Assembly: GCF_014643375.1 (NCBI RefSeq)
Contig: NZ_BMJJ01000005.1
Span: forward strand, 186,001-250,000
Reading direction: 5' to 3'
Length of the DNA: 64,000 nucleotides
Origin: Aureimonas glaciei
GTDB taxonomy: Bacteria; Pseudomonadota; Alphaproteobacteria; Rhizobiales; Rhizobiaceae
Shown here: positions 45,781-54,756 of the stretch, in pieces
Position numbering within the stretch: position 1 is the first letter of the stretch
Layout: each line of letters begins with the position of its first letter
Program-made: the position numbers and the translations under genes
The notes under the pieces: model-generated
Databases searched by the model: none
What the model was told of the DNA's origin: nothing
Seen by the model: the letters and a program-made list of their open reading frames with translations, nothing else

Positions 45781-47762
45781 CGGTGATGGCGGGCAGCCCT
45801 GCCCTCCCTTTCAGGCCGGCGCGGCTTTGGCCCTTGGTCTGGGCCTGTGCCCTTCTGGCGGTGGCGGGGCTCTCTCTCGCCCGCGACCACCTCCCCTTCG
45901 CCGTCGCCTTTCCCGCCGATGCCGTCGTGCCCGTCGCCGAATGGATCGGCGCCCTCATGGCCTGGCTGAAGACGAACCTAAGCTGGCTGACGCGCGGTAT
46001 CACTGCGGTCTTGGGCGTGCCGCTCGATGCGGCGCTGAATCTCCTGGCGAAGAACTTCAAGATTGGCCAAGGCCTGACCGCGACGACGCTGCCGCGCCTC
46101 TCCTGGGTCGGCGTCGTCGCCGCCGCCTTCCTTGCCGGCCGGGCCTATGGCGGCAACCGCCTCGGCTTTCTCGTCGGCGGCTGTTTTCTCTACATCGCGC
46201 TGTTCGGCAAATGGACGAGCGCTATGCTGACACTCGGGCTCATCGCCATCGCGGTGCCCTTCTGCATCGTCACCGGCGTCCTCGTCGGGATCTGGGCGTT
46301 CCGCCACCCCAAGGCGGACCGCGCCATCGTCTCGCCGGCGCTCGACCTGATGCAGACGATCCCGACCTTCGCCTATCTCATCCCGATGCTGCTCCTCTTC
46401 GGCAACAGCCCGGTCTCAGCGATGATCGCCACTGCGATCTTCGCGACGCCCCCCATGGTCCGCGCGACGCTTCTGGGGCTGTCGCGCGTGCCGCCCGAGA
46501 TCGGCGACTTCAGCGACATGGCCGGCTGCACGCCGCGGCAGAAACTCTGGCGCGTGCTCCTCCCCTCGGCGCAGCCGACGCTGATGCTGGGCGTCAACCA
46601 GGTGATCATGCTGGCGCTGAACATGGTGATCATCGCCTCGATGATCGGCGCCGGCGGCCTCGGCTACGACGTGCTGCTGGCGCTCCGGGCACTGAAGGTC
46701 GGGGCGGCGATGGAGGCGGGCCTCGCCATCGTCGCGCTCGCCATCGCGCTCGACCGGCTGAGCCAGGCGATGGCGGCGCAGAACGCTCGCGGGCACCTCC
46801 ATCGAGACGCCGCCGGCTTCCTCGGCCTGCGCTCGCCGAACCTCGTTCTGGCGCTCGCCCTCCTGGCGCTGACCACCACGGCGAGCCTTTTCGTCCCCGC
46901 CTTTGCCGCCGTCCCGAAGGCGATGACGCTGACCACCGCCCCGCTCTGGACCGGCGCGGTGAACTGGATCACCGTCAACTTCTTCGACGTCATCGAAGTG
47001 TTTCGCGTGACGCTGATCCTTTATGTGCTGAACCCGCTGCGCGCCTTCTGCGAGGGCTTTCCCTGGCTCGGCGCGGTCTTCCTGCTCGGCCTTGCCGGCT
47101 ACCAACTGGGCGGCCTCAGGCTCGCCGTCACCGTGGCGCTGCTCACCGCCTTCTGCGCCGTCACCGGCCTTTGGGAAAAGACCATGGCGACGGTCTATCT
47201 CTGCGGCATCTCGGCCTTCGTCGCCTGCCTGATCGGCATTCCGATTGGCCTCTGGGCCTCGCGCAGCGACAGGGTCGCGCGCATCGTCACGCCGATCATC
47301 GACACACTGCAGGTGATGCCGTCCTTCTGCTTCATCATCCCGGTGGTGATGCTGTTTCGCGTCGGCGACGTCACCGCGATGATCGCCACCATCGGCTTCG
47401 CCGTCGTGCCGGCCGTGCGCTACACCAACCACGGCCTCCGCAACATCCCGCCGGCGCTGATGGAGGCCGCCATCGTCTCAGGCTGCACGCCGCGCCAGAC
47501 GTTCTGGCGCGTGCAGCTGCCGATGGCCCTGCCGGAGATCATGCTGGGCGTCAGCCAGACCATTTTGATGGCGCTGGCGATGATCATCATCTGCGCCATG
47601 ATCGGCACGCGCGATCTCGGGCAGGAAGTGTTCATCGCTCTGTCCAAGGCCGATGCCGGCCGCGGCATCGTCGCGGGCCTTGCCATCGCCTTCATCGGCA
47701 TCATCGCCGACCGCCTCTTTGGCGCCTGGAGCGCCAGGGCACGGGCCCGCGTCAGCGCCTGA
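45777..47762 (+). CDS. betaine-type ABC transporter permease with two fused permease domains
   Basis: 661 residues, about twice the size of ProW. Two homologous membrane domains lie in tandem. Each has the EAA-type loop that docks on the ATPase: DMAGCTPRQKLWRVLLPSAQ (about residues 242-261) and IVSGCTPRQTFWRVQLPMAL (about 564-583), each followed by the LGVNQ/LGVSQ helix. A hydrophobic linker joins them. A single polypeptide can thus supply both halves of the channel. The start overlaps the ATPase stop. It converges with the lactone oxidase gene 48 bases away. Confidence 0.92.
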   Translation: MTVMAGSPALPFRPARLWPLVWACALLAVAGLSLARDHLPFAVAFPADAVVPVAEWIGALMAWLKTNLSWLTRGITAVLGVPLDAALNLLAKNFKIGQGLTATTLPRLSWVGVVAAAFLAGRAYGGNRLGFLVGGCFLYIALFGKWTSAMLTLGLIAIAVPFCIVTGVLVGIWAFRHPKADRAIVSPALDLMQTIPTFAYLIPMLLLFGNSPVSAMIATAIFATPPMVRATLLGLSRVPPEIGDFSDMAGCTPRQKLWRVLLPSAQPTLMLGVNQVIMLALNMVIIASMIGAGGLGYDVLLALRALKVGAAMEAGLAIVALAIALDRLSQAMAAQNARGHLHRDAAGFLGLRSPNLVLALALLALTTTASLFVPAFAAVPKAMTLTTAPLWTGAVNWITVNFFDVIEVFRVTLILYVLNPLRAFCEGFPWLGAVFLLGLAGYQLGGLRLAVTVALLTAFCAVTGLWEKTMATVYLCGISAFVACLIGIPIGLWASRSDRVARIVTPIIDTLQVMPSFCFIIPVVMLFRVGDVTAMIATIGFAVVPAVRYTNHGLRNIPPALMEAAIVSGCTPRQTFWRVQLPMALPEIMLGVSQTILMALAMIIICAMIGTRDLGQEVFIALSKADAGRGIVAGLAIAFIGIIADRLFGAWSARARARVSA

Positions 47763-47810
47763 CGCCATCGGCGGCCGCAGGCCGACCCGGCGCCGCGCTC
47801 GCTTGCGGCT

Positions 47811-49049
47811 TCACCCCAACAGCATCGCCACATGCTCGTTGAGGAAGCGCCCGTTGGGATCCAGCTTGCGCCGCAGCGCGCGAAAATCGTCGGCGCGGGG
47901 ATAGAGGTTCGTGACGTCCTCGGTGTCGAGGAAATGCAGCTTGCCCCAATGTGGGCGGGCGTGAAACTGGCGCAGGATGGCATCGACGTCGCGCAAAAAG
48001 TCCCAGTAGTCGAAGCCGGGATGGCCGGAGACCGAGACGGTGACCGAATCCTGCTGGTGGAAGGGGCTGAGCCAGGCGCCGTCGCCGGCGGTGAAGCGGT
48101 ATTCGATCGGGAAGATGCACTTGGTATGCTTGGTCAGCATCAGCTCGCGCACGGCCCGCACCGCCGCCTTGCCGTGCTGGACCGGCACGGCATATTCGAG
48201 CTCGTGAAAATTCGGCACGTATTCGATCGGGTAGACGTCCGAGGAATAGGCGATGTTTTCGAACGGCGACTGCATTTCCGGCAGGTCGGTGACGTCCATC
48301 ACCTTCATCTCGCAGACGTCGGCGGTGTTTGTCGTCGTCGTCAGCGGCGCGTCGGCGGTGTCGCCGAGGCAGTAGAGATAGCGGCTCTCCGGCATCGGGC
48401 ACCAGAAGAAGCCGAAATGCCGGTGCGTGGCGGCGAGCTCGTCGTGCCGCTCCATGCAGGTCTCGAAATCGTCGCGCCAGAGCTTTTCGTGCAGGTTGTA
48501 GGCCGGCAGGGTCTCCAGCGTCATCTCGGAGATGATCCCGAGCGTGCCGAGCGAGACCTGGGCCGCGGCCAGAAGGTCGGGATCGGAGCCGTCGACGACG
48601 AGGATGCTGCCGTCCGGCTGCACCAGCCGCATGCCGGCGACCTGCGAGGCGAGGCAGCCGAGCGTGGCGCCCGTGCCATGCGTGCCGGTGGAGAAGGCGC
48701 CGGCGACGGCCTGCGTGTCGATGTCGCCCTGGTTGGCGAGCGACAGGCCCATGCCCTTCAGGGCCCGGCCGACATCGCCGATCCGTGTTCCCGCCGCCAC
48801 GGTGACGCGGTTGCCGTCGCGACCGAGGATGCCGCTCAGGCCGGCAAGCGACAGGCGCAGGCCGGAGGTCGCGACGACCGGCGTGAAGGAATGACCGGAA
48901 CCGGCGACGCGGATGGAAAGATCCTGCGCGTCGGCCTCGTGCACCATCTCGGCCAGTTGCGCCTCGCTGGTCGGTGCCGCCTTATAGCGCGAAATGCAGG
49001 ACTGGTTGCCGACCCAGTTGCGCCAGTGGCCGCCCTTTTCGAACTGCAT
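47811..49049 (-). CDS. FAD-linked aldonolactone oxidase (D-arabinono-1,4-lactone oxidase family)
   Basis: 412 residues from the ATG at 49049 (GAGGGG upstream). It starts with the family opening HWRNWVGNQSC. The FAD-binding domain follows, with GSGHSFTPVVATSGLRLSL, whose His is the covalent flavin attachment site in GULO/ALO enzymes. The C-terminal ALO domain has FPIEYRFTAGDGAWLSPF and the HWGK motif. It should oxidise a sugar-1,4-lactone or alditol with oxygen or another acceptor. It lies 10 bases after the SDR gene on the same strand, so the two form an operon in a sugar-acid locus. Confidence 0.88.
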   Translation of the reverse strand: MQFEKGGHWRNWVGNQSCISRYKAAPTSEAQLAEMVHEADAQDLSIRVAGSGHSFTPVVATSGLRLSLAGLSGILGRDGNRVTVAAGTRIGDVGRALKGMGLSLANQGDIDTQAVAGAFSTGTHGTGATLGCLASQVAGMRLVQPDGSILVVDGSDPDLLAAAQVSLGTLGIISEMTLETLPAYNLHEKLWRDDFETCMERHDELAATHRHFGFFWCPMPESRYLYCLGDTADAPLTTTTNTADVCEMKVMDVTDLPEMQSPFENIAYSSDVYPIEYVPNFHELEYAVPVQHGKAAVRAVRELMLTKHTKCIFPIEYRFTAGDGAWLSPFHQQDSVTVSVSGHPGFDYWDFLRDVDAILRQFHARPHWGKLHFLDTEDVTNLYPRADDFRALRRKLDPNGRFLNEHVAMLLG

Positions 49050-49059
49050 GCTGTTCCCC

Positions 49060-49827
49060 TCAAACTGCCGTGAAACCATTGTCGACGAAAAGATGCGTGC
49101 CGTTGACGAAGCTCGCCGCATCGCTGAGCAGGAAGAGCGCCGCCTCGGCCACTTCCTCGGGCCGGCACATGCGCCCCTGCGCCGCGGCGATGGCGGCATC
49201 GGAGACGTCGACGCCAAGCTTGGAGAGCGCCTCGACCTCGCGGCTGCCGTGCGCGGTCTGGATGAAGCCGGGGCAGACGGCATTGCAGCGGATGTTGCGG
49301 TCGCGGAACTCGACCGCGATGGCGCGCGCGAACATGTGCACGGCGCCCTTCGTCATCCCGTACAGCACCTCCATCGGCGTCGCCGCCACCGCCGAGATCG
49401 ACGAGGTGCAGACGATCCGCCCGCCGCCCGCCTCGAGCATGCCGGGCAGGACGGCCCGCGTCATCAGGAACATCGACCGCACGTTGACGTCCATCAGCCC
49501 GTCATAGTCCGCGTCGGTGGTTTCGAGAAACGGTTTCACCACGATCGTGCCGGCGTGATTGAAGAGGAGCGTCGGCGTGCCGAAACGCGCCTGCGCATGC
49601 GCCACCGCCGTCTCGACGTCTGCGCGCTGCGAAACGTCGGCGTAGACGAAGCTCGCCTCGCCGCCTTCGGCGACGATGGCTTCGGCCAGCGCGGCGCCTG
49701 CTTCCTCCTGCCGGTCGACGATGGTCACGCGAGCGCCTTCGGCAGCGAACAACCGCGCCGCGGCGCCGCCGCAACCCGTCGCGCCGCCGGAGATCAGGGC
49801 GCTGCGCCCGTCCAGTCGTCCGGGCAT
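49060..49827 (-). CDS. SDR-family NAD(P)-dependent dehydrogenase
   Basis: 255 residues from the ATG at 49827 (GAGGGAAGC upstream). The Rossmann glycine motif is SGGATGCGGAAARLFAAEGA, then an Asp for NAD preference (VTIVDRQ), FNHAG in place of NNAG, Ser (VCTSSISA) and the catalytic YGMTK (Tyr-x3-Lys) with CNAVCPGFIQT after it. Together with the lactone oxidase encoded next and the divergent XylX-like dehydratase, it fits a sugar or 2-keto-3-deoxy-sugar-acid dehydrogenase. The substrate is inferred from context only. Confidence 0.9.
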   Translation of the reverse strand: MPGRLDGRSALISGGATGCGGAAARLFAAEGARVTIVDRQEEAGAALAEAIVAEGGEASFVYADVSQRADVETAVAHAQARFGTPTLLFNHAGTIVVKPFLETTDADYDGLMDVNVRSMFLMTRAVLPGMLEAGGGRIVCTSSISAVAATPMEVLYGMTKGAVHMFARAIAVEFRDRNIRCNAVCPGFIQTAHGSREVEALSKLGVDVSDAAIAAAQGRMCRPEEVAEAALFLLSDAASFVNGTHLFVDNGFTAV

Positions 49828-50116
49828 CGGAGCTTCCCTCGCAAGATGACGATGGTCCACTCTGACGGGATTGTGACCGGACTTCAACCGAGCGCACGGG
49901 CCTGCGACAAACCGGGCGCACCGCATCCGGGCGATGTCACCCGCCTTCGACGAAGGCCGCCGTCGGCCGGCGCGAAAATCCCGGTGCGACCGGCTTCGAG
50001 CGACCATCACCGGGCGTCCGCCTCTGGACGCCGGGCCCGTCAGAGGAAATAGTCGCCCTCCGCAGACCGGCGCCCCAAGCGCCACCCTCGGCTCACCAGC
50101 ACAGGCAGATTTCATT

Positions 50117-51277
50117 TTGACCCCACATGACATTCTTCCCCACGACGCAGCCCAGGCCGTTCTCGTCGGCCGCCTCTACGACCCGGAAGTGAAGGGTCCG
50201 AGCGTCGTCGTCCTAAAGGGCGACCGCCTTGTCGACCTGTCGGCGATCGCGGCGACGATGGCCGACCTGCTGGAGGCGGAAGATCCGGTGGCGCTTCTGG
50301 CCGGCGCGACCGGGGCCAAGAGCTGGGACCTCGCCGCGGTGCTCTCGGCCAGCCCGTCCGACGTCTCGGCGCCGCATCTCCTTGCGCCCTGCGACCTCCA
50401 GGCCGTCAAAGCCTGCGGCGTCACCTTCGCCCGCTCGATGATCGAGCGCGTCATCGAGGAGCGCGCCAAGGGCGATTCGGCCCGGGCCAACGAAATCCGC
50501 GAGGAGATCGGCCGGATCATCGGCGGTGCCCTGTCCGACATCAAGGCCGGCTCGCCGGAGGCCGCCAAGGCCAAGGAAGTGCTGATCAAGGGTGGCTACT
50601 GGTCGCAGTATCTGGAAGTCGGCATCGGGCCGGACGCCGAGGTCTTCACCAAGGCGCCGGTGCTCTCCTCCGTCGGCCACGGCGCCGAGATCGGCATCCT
50701 GCCCGCCTCGGCCTGGAACAATCCGGAGCCTGAAGTCGTGCTGGCGGTGGACTCCAAGGGCCGGGTGCGCGGCGCGACGCTCGGCAACGACGTCAACCTG
50801 CGCGATGTCGAAGGACGCAGCGCGCTCCTCCTCGGCAAGGCCAAGGACAACAACGCCTCGTCGTCGATCGGCCCGTTCATTCGCCTGTTCGACGATCACT
50901 TCACCATCGACGACGTGCGCACGGCCGAGCTGACGCTGACGGTAACCGGGCCCGAGGGCTACGTGCTGGAGGGCCGCAGCTCGATGAAGGAGATCAGCCG
51001 CGATCCGCTCGACCTCGTCGGCCAGACGCGGAGCCGCCACCACCAGTATCCCGACGGTTTCCTGCTCTTCCTCGGCACCCTGTTCGCGCCGACCGAGGAC
51101 CGCGACGTCAAGGGCCAGGGTTTCACCCACCGGGTCGGCGACCGGGTGGAGATCGCGAGTCCCCGGCTCGGGCGGCTGATGAACACCGTGACCCACACCG
51201 ACAAGGCGCCGGAATGGGTGTTCGGCATCCGCGATCTCATGCGCAATCTCGCCGGCCGCGGCCTGCTGAACCGCTAG
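50117..51277 (+). CDS. fumarylacetoacetate hydrolase-family dehydratase (XylX-like, 2-keto-3-deoxy-pentonate dehydratase)
   Basis: 386 residues with a TTG start, chosen because the resulting N-terminus (TPHDILPHDAAQAVLVGRLY) matches the usual length of the family. The frame upstream lacks an ATG or GTG with a ribosome-binding site nearby. The sequence follows Caulobacter XylX closely as I recall it: GVTFARSMIERVIEERAKGD, YWSQYLEVGIGPDAEVFTKA, WNNPEPEVVL, GNDVNLRDVEGRSALLLGKA, and the end FGIRDLMRNLAGRGLLNR. The metal-binding Glu-Glu-Asp set is in the NPEPE/GNDVN region. XylX turns 2-keto-3-deoxy-D-xylonate into 2-oxoglutarate semialdehyde. It is divergent from the SDR gene. Confidence 0.87.
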   Translation: MTPHDILPHDAAQAVLVGRLYDPEVKGPSVVVLKGDRLVDLSAIAATMADLLEAEDPVALLAGATGAKSWDLAAVLSASPSDVSAPHLLAPCDLQAVKACGVTFARSMIERVIEERAKGDSARANEIREEIGRIIGGALSDIKAGSPEAAKAKEVLIKGGYWSQYLEVGIGPDAEVFTKAPVLSSVGHGAEIGILPASAWNNPEPEVVLAVDSKGRVRGATLGNDVNLRDVEGRSALLLGKAKDNNASSSIGPFIRLFDDHFTIDDVRTAELTLTVTGPEGYVLEGRSSMKEISRDPLDLVGQTRSRHHQYPDGFLLFLGTLFAPTEDRDVKGQGFTHRVGDRVEIASPRLGRLMNTVTHTDKAPEWVFGIRDLMRNLAGRGLLNR

Positions 51278-51297
51278 ACAGCCGCACGATAGGACCG

Positions 51298-51341
51298 CAG
51301 ACGCGGGCGGGCGCTCCGGAAACGGTGCCCGCCCGCGTCTG
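51298..51341. terminator. bidirectional terminator between XylX-like and Fae-like genes
   Basis: CAGACGCGGGCGGGC (51298-51312) and GCCCGCCCGCGTCTG (51327-51341) form a perfect 15-base stem with a 14-base loop. It lies 20 bases after the dehydratase stop and 14 bases after the convergent Fae-like stop. Confidence 0.75.
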
Positions 51342-51355
51342 TCTGGGCGGGGAAG

Positions 51356-51904
51356 CTAGATCTTCCCGTCGAGCCCCATCTGGTGGTAGCGGTGCATGAT
51401 CTTGTCCTGGTTCTCGAGCAGCCAGTCGATCGAGGGCTCGTTCGCCATGGCCTTGCGGATCGCCTCGGTGGTGCCGCGGCGGTGCAGGTCGAACAGGATC
51501 TTGTGGTCGAGATTGTCGTCGTCGACGACGCTCGGCGCCAGCCAGACCGAGCAGATGATGCCGAGCTCGTTCGCCTGATCCTTCGGGATGTAGCCGGCCC
51601 GCACCGCGTCGAGCACGCCGTTGGCGATGGCGAACTGCACCGTACCCATGAGTATGTTGGTGTAGCGCAGGCTGGTGACGGTGACCTTGGAGACGCAGAG
51701 CGTCACCGGCCGGACCATGATGTCGGTGTTGAGCAGCGCGAAGACGCGGGTGTGGCCGGCGACCTGGTCGCCGGTCAGGGTCGCCAGCGCGATGCCGACC
51801 GGGCCGTCGAGCGCGCCGATGACGATTTCGGGCTCCGCCGCCGTGCCGGGAGGGCCCCCGGCGATGAGGGCTTCGCCGGTCCGCATGACAATACGCTCGC
51901 TCAT
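51356..51904 (-). CDS. formaldehyde-activating-enzyme (Fae)-family protein lacking the expected active-site His
   Basis: 182 residues of the Fae family (PF08714): RTGEALIAGG, EPEIVIGALDGPVG, LLNTDIMVRPVTLCVSKVTV, NILMGTVQFAIANGVLD and IPKDQANELGIICSVWL. In methylotroph Fae the strand before IxxIIG carries the catalytic His; here the segment reads EPEIVIG with Pro25 at that place, by manual alignment from memory. Fae joins formaldehyde to tetrahydromethanopterin, but no methanopterin gene is in the window. The protein belongs to a Fae-like subgroup of unknown function seen in Rhizobiales. It may bind another aldehyde. Convergent with the XylX-like gene. Confidence 0.85.
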   Translation of the reverse strand: MSERIVMRTGEALIAGGPPGTAAEPEIVIGALDGPVGIALATLTGDQVAGHTRVFALLNTDIMVRPVTLCVSKVTVTSLRYTNILMGTVQFAIANGVLDAVRAGYIPKDQANELGIICSVWLAPSVVDDDNLDHKILFDLHRRGTTEAIRKAMANEPSIDWLLENQDKIMHRYHQMGLDGKI

Positions 51905-52230
51905 GGATCTTCCTTTCCAGGGTGGTGTCTTCTCAGCGGTACGCGCTCAGGGCCTCGCGGCCAAGCCTGATTGCCCGGCGACGCATCGCCGGCTCGGCCG
52001 GTCGGTCGCGGCGATCCCTGACGGAGGGGCGATCGCGGGGCCGCGGCGGATCGGATGCGCCAGGCCCGGCACGCCTCCCGGCATCTTCCCGCGGCAGTTT
52101 TCCATCGCCCACGAGGATGTGGTCAGCGCCGTCGACAAAGTCGCGGGCGTTCCCTTCCCGGCCAACAACCGTGTCACATATAGCCGGAGGGATCGACAGG
52201 GCTGCCCGGCCGCATTGAGAGACGGCCGAC
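51905..52230. promoter_or_regulatory. divergent promoter region between Fae-like and MFS genes
   Basis: 326 bases, gene-free. It must hold the promoter of the leftward Fae-like gene and of the rightward MFS gene. I see only GC-rich sequence with short spurious frames and no convincing -35/-10 pair or palindrome. Confidence 0.35.
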
Positions 52231-53517
52231 ATGGCAGATGCAAGCTTCGCCCGCCCCGCGGTGACCGCCGGGGCGCGGCACCGTTCGGTCAAGGCGCTGT
52301 CGGCGCTGAACTTCTTCCTCGCCGACGTGCGCGACGGGCTCGGGCCCTTCCTCGGCATTTTCCTCATCGGCGAAGGCTGGAGCCCGGCGACGATCGGCTA
52401 TGTCATGACGGTCGGCGGCATTGCCGGCATGCTGGCGACGACGCCGCTCGGCGCGCTCGCCGACGCCACGCGGGCCAAGCGCGCCATCGTCGCGGTCTGC
52501 GCGGTGCTCGCCATCATCGCCTCGGTCTTCATCCTGTTCGTGCCGACGGTGCCCTTCGTCGCGGCGTCGCAGATCGCCACCGGCATTGCGGGCGCCGCGA
52601 TCGGCCCCGCCATCGCCGCCCTCACCCTCGGCCTCGTCGGCCAGAGCGGCCTGGCCGGCCAGCTCGGTCGCAACGAGGCCTGGAACCATGGCGGCAATGT
52701 CGTGGCGGCGGCGCTGTCTGGCCTGTTTGGCTATTGGTACGGCCTGCCCGCGGTCTTCCTGCTGATGACCCTGATGGCCGCCGGCTCGCTCGTCGCCCTC
52801 GCCCTGATCCGCCCGGGCGACATCGATCATGCCACCGCCCGCGGCCTCGAGCCGAGCCGCGACGAGACAAAGGCGAGCGCGCCCGAAGGCCTGCTGATGC
52901 TGTTGAAGAACCGGCGGCTGCTGATCCTGGCGGGAACGCTGATGCTGTTCCACTTCGGCAACGGCGCCATGCTGCCGCTGCTCGGCCTGCGGGTCGCCGC
53001 GGCCGGCGCGATCGATCCGGCCGCCTATACGGCGGCGACGATCATCATTGCCCAGCTGACCATGATCCCGCTGGCGCTGGTCGCGGCCGGCGTCGCCCGC
53101 CGACGCGGCTATTTCATCGTCCTCCTGGCCGCGCTGCTCGCTTTGCCGATCCGCGGGCTGATCGCGGGGCTCTGGGGTGATCTCTATTCGGTGGTGCCGG
53201 TGCAGATCCTCGACGGCGTCGGCGCCGGGCTGCTCGGCGTCGCGGTGCCCGGGCTCGTCGCGCAGATCATGCGCGGCACGGGCCGGGTCAATGTGGCGCT
53301 GGGCGCGGTCATGGCGGTGCAGGGCATCGGCGCGTCGATCAGCCCTTCCGTCGGCGGCTTCGTCGCGGCGCAATACGGCTATGCCGCGGCCTTCTTCACG
53401 CTGGGCGCCATCGCCGTCCCGGCGCTCGTTCTGTGGGTCGTCTTCGGCGCACTGTTTCGGCAGGCGGATGCGGAGCACGCCGCTGCACAGTCGATGCGGC
53501 CGGCGGCTGCAGGCTGA
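52231..53517 (+). CDS. MFS transporter
   Basis: 428 residues with twelve predicted membrane helices. The first inter-helix loop carries an MFS signature (TTPLGALADATRAKR), and a long polar loop after helix 6 (about residues 200-225) divides the two halves. The helix-1 region LNFFLADVRDGLGPFLGIFL is typical of a subgroup often annotated simply as MFS or tetracycline-type. The transported substrate is unknown. A GAGAG element precedes the start. It converges with uxuA at 39 bases. Confidence 0.9.
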   Translation: MADASFARPAVTAGARHRSVKALSALNFFLADVRDGLGPFLGIFLIGEGWSPATIGYVMTVGGIAGMLATTPLGALADATRAKRAIVAVCAVLAIIASVFILFVPTVPFVAASQIATGIAGAAIGPAIAALTLGLVGQSGLAGQLGRNEAWNHGGNVVAAALSGLFGYWYGLPAVFLLMTLMAAGSLVALALIRPGDIDHATARGLEPSRDETKASAPEGLLMLLKNRRLLILAGTLMLFHFGNGAMLPLLGLRVAAAGAIDPAAYTAATIIIAQLTMIPLALVAAGVARRRGYFIVLLAALLALPIRGLIAGLWGDLYSVVPVQILDGVGAGLLGVAVPGLVAQIMRGTGRVNVALGAVMAVQGIGASISPSVGGFVAAQYGYAAAFFTLGAIAVPALVLWVVFGALFRQADAEHAAAQSMRPAAAG

Positions 53518-53556
53518 CGATTGCAGCCCGGCCGGGCTCAAACCCGGCCCCGCCGC

Positions 53557-54750
53557 TCAGGCCCTGGCGGTCGCCGCGCGCCAGGACAGCGCCGCGGCGA
53601 CGCCGCGCAGTTCGGCGAGGCCCTTCAGGCGGCCGATCATGGAATAGCCGGGATGGAACGGCCGGCCGATGTCGCCGAGGAGTTCGTGGCCATGGTCGGG
53701 TCGCATCGGGATCGCCGGGCCGCCGGCCGTCCTGCGCCGCACTTCGGCGTCGAGGATCGCGGCGGTGACGGCGACCATGTCGGTATCGCCGCCGAGATGC
53801 GCCGCTTCCTGAAAGCTGCCGTCCGCTTCCTTGGCGACATTGCGCAGGTGGGCGAAGTGGATGCGGTCGGCAAAGCGCCGGGCGATGGCGGCGACGTCGT
53901 TGTCGGGGCCGGAACCCAGCGATCCCGAGCAGAGCGTCATGCCGTTGGCCGGCGACGGGACGCGCTCGAAGAGAAAGGCGAAGTCGGCCTCGTTGGACAC
54001 GACGCGCGGCAGGCCGAAGACCGGCCGCGGCGGATCGTCGGGATGGATGGCGAGCGAGATGCCGCACGCCTCCGCCGTCGGACAGACGGCCTCGAGAAAA
54101 CGCACGAGATTGGCGCGCAGCTGCGATGGGCTGACCGCGCCGAAGCGCTGGATCAGCGGGCGTAGTTGCTCGACGCTGTAGCGCTCGTAGGCGCCGGGAA
54201 GGCCCGCCATGATGCTGGCGAGGAGCGTATCCCGATCGGCCTCGGTCGAGGCGTCAAACCAGGCCCTGGCGCGGGCCAGAACGTCGTCGCTGTAGTCGGA
54301 TTCCGCGCCAGCGCGCTGCAGCATGAAACAGTCGAAGGCGGCGTGCTTCTCGATGGCAAAGCGCACCGTCCGCCCGCCGCCCGGCAGGACCACCGCCAGA
54401 TCGGTACGGATCCAGTCGAGGAGCGGCATGAAGTTGTAGCAGATCGTCCGCACGCCGGCGCCCGCGAGGTTGCGCATGGAGAGGCGGTAGTTCTCGTAGA
54501 GAGGTTCGAGATCGCCTTCGCCCAGCTTGATGCGCTCGTGCACCGGCAGGCTCTCGGCGACGTTCCAGGACAAGAGGCCGCCCGAGCCCTCGTCGATCAG
54601 CCGGCAGCGCTCGGCGATGGCCTCGGGCGTCCAGACCTCGCCATAGGCGACGTCGTGCAGCGCCGTGACGACGCCGGTGGCGCCGGCCTGGACGATGTCG
54701 GGAAGGGCGACGAGGTCAGCTGGACCGAACCAGCGAAAGCTTTCTTGCAC
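53557..54750 (-). CDS. uxuA: mannonate dehydratase
   Basis: 397 residues with a GTG start (GAGGCGAC upstream). UxuA landmarks are FRWFGPADLVALPDIVQAGA at the N-terminus, the metal ligands in LAIHPDDPPRPVFGLPRVV, LCSGSLGSGPDNDV, IHFAHLRNV and the C-terminal RPDHGHELLGDI and PGYSMIGRLKG. It turns D-mannonate into 2-keto-3-deoxygluconate in glucuronate breakdown. It lies 6 bases after the TRAP large permease gene, so uptake and breakdown are in one operon (dctP-dctQ-dctM-uxuA). This makes a hexuronate or hexonate the likely TRAP substrate. Confidence 0.95.
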   Translation of the reverse strand: MQESFRWFGPADLVALPDIVQAGATGVVTALHDVAYGEVWTPEAIAERCRLIDEGSGGLLSWNVAESLPVHERIKLGEGDLEPLYENYRLSMRNLAGAGVRTICYNFMPLLDWIRTDLAVVLPGGGRTVRFAIEKHAAFDCFMLQRAGAESDYSDDVLARARAWFDASTEADRDTLLASIMAGLPGAYERYSVEQLRPLIQRFGAVSPSQLRANLVRFLEAVCPTAEACGISLAIHPDDPPRPVFGLPRVVSNEADFAFLFERVPSPANGMTLCSGSLGSGPDNDVAAIARRFADRIHFAHLRNVAKEADGSFQEAAHLGGDTDMVAVTAAILDAEVRRRTAGGPAIPMRPDHGHELLGDIGRPFHPGYSMIGRLKGLAELRGVAAALSWRAATARA

Positions 54751-54756
54751 GTCGCC

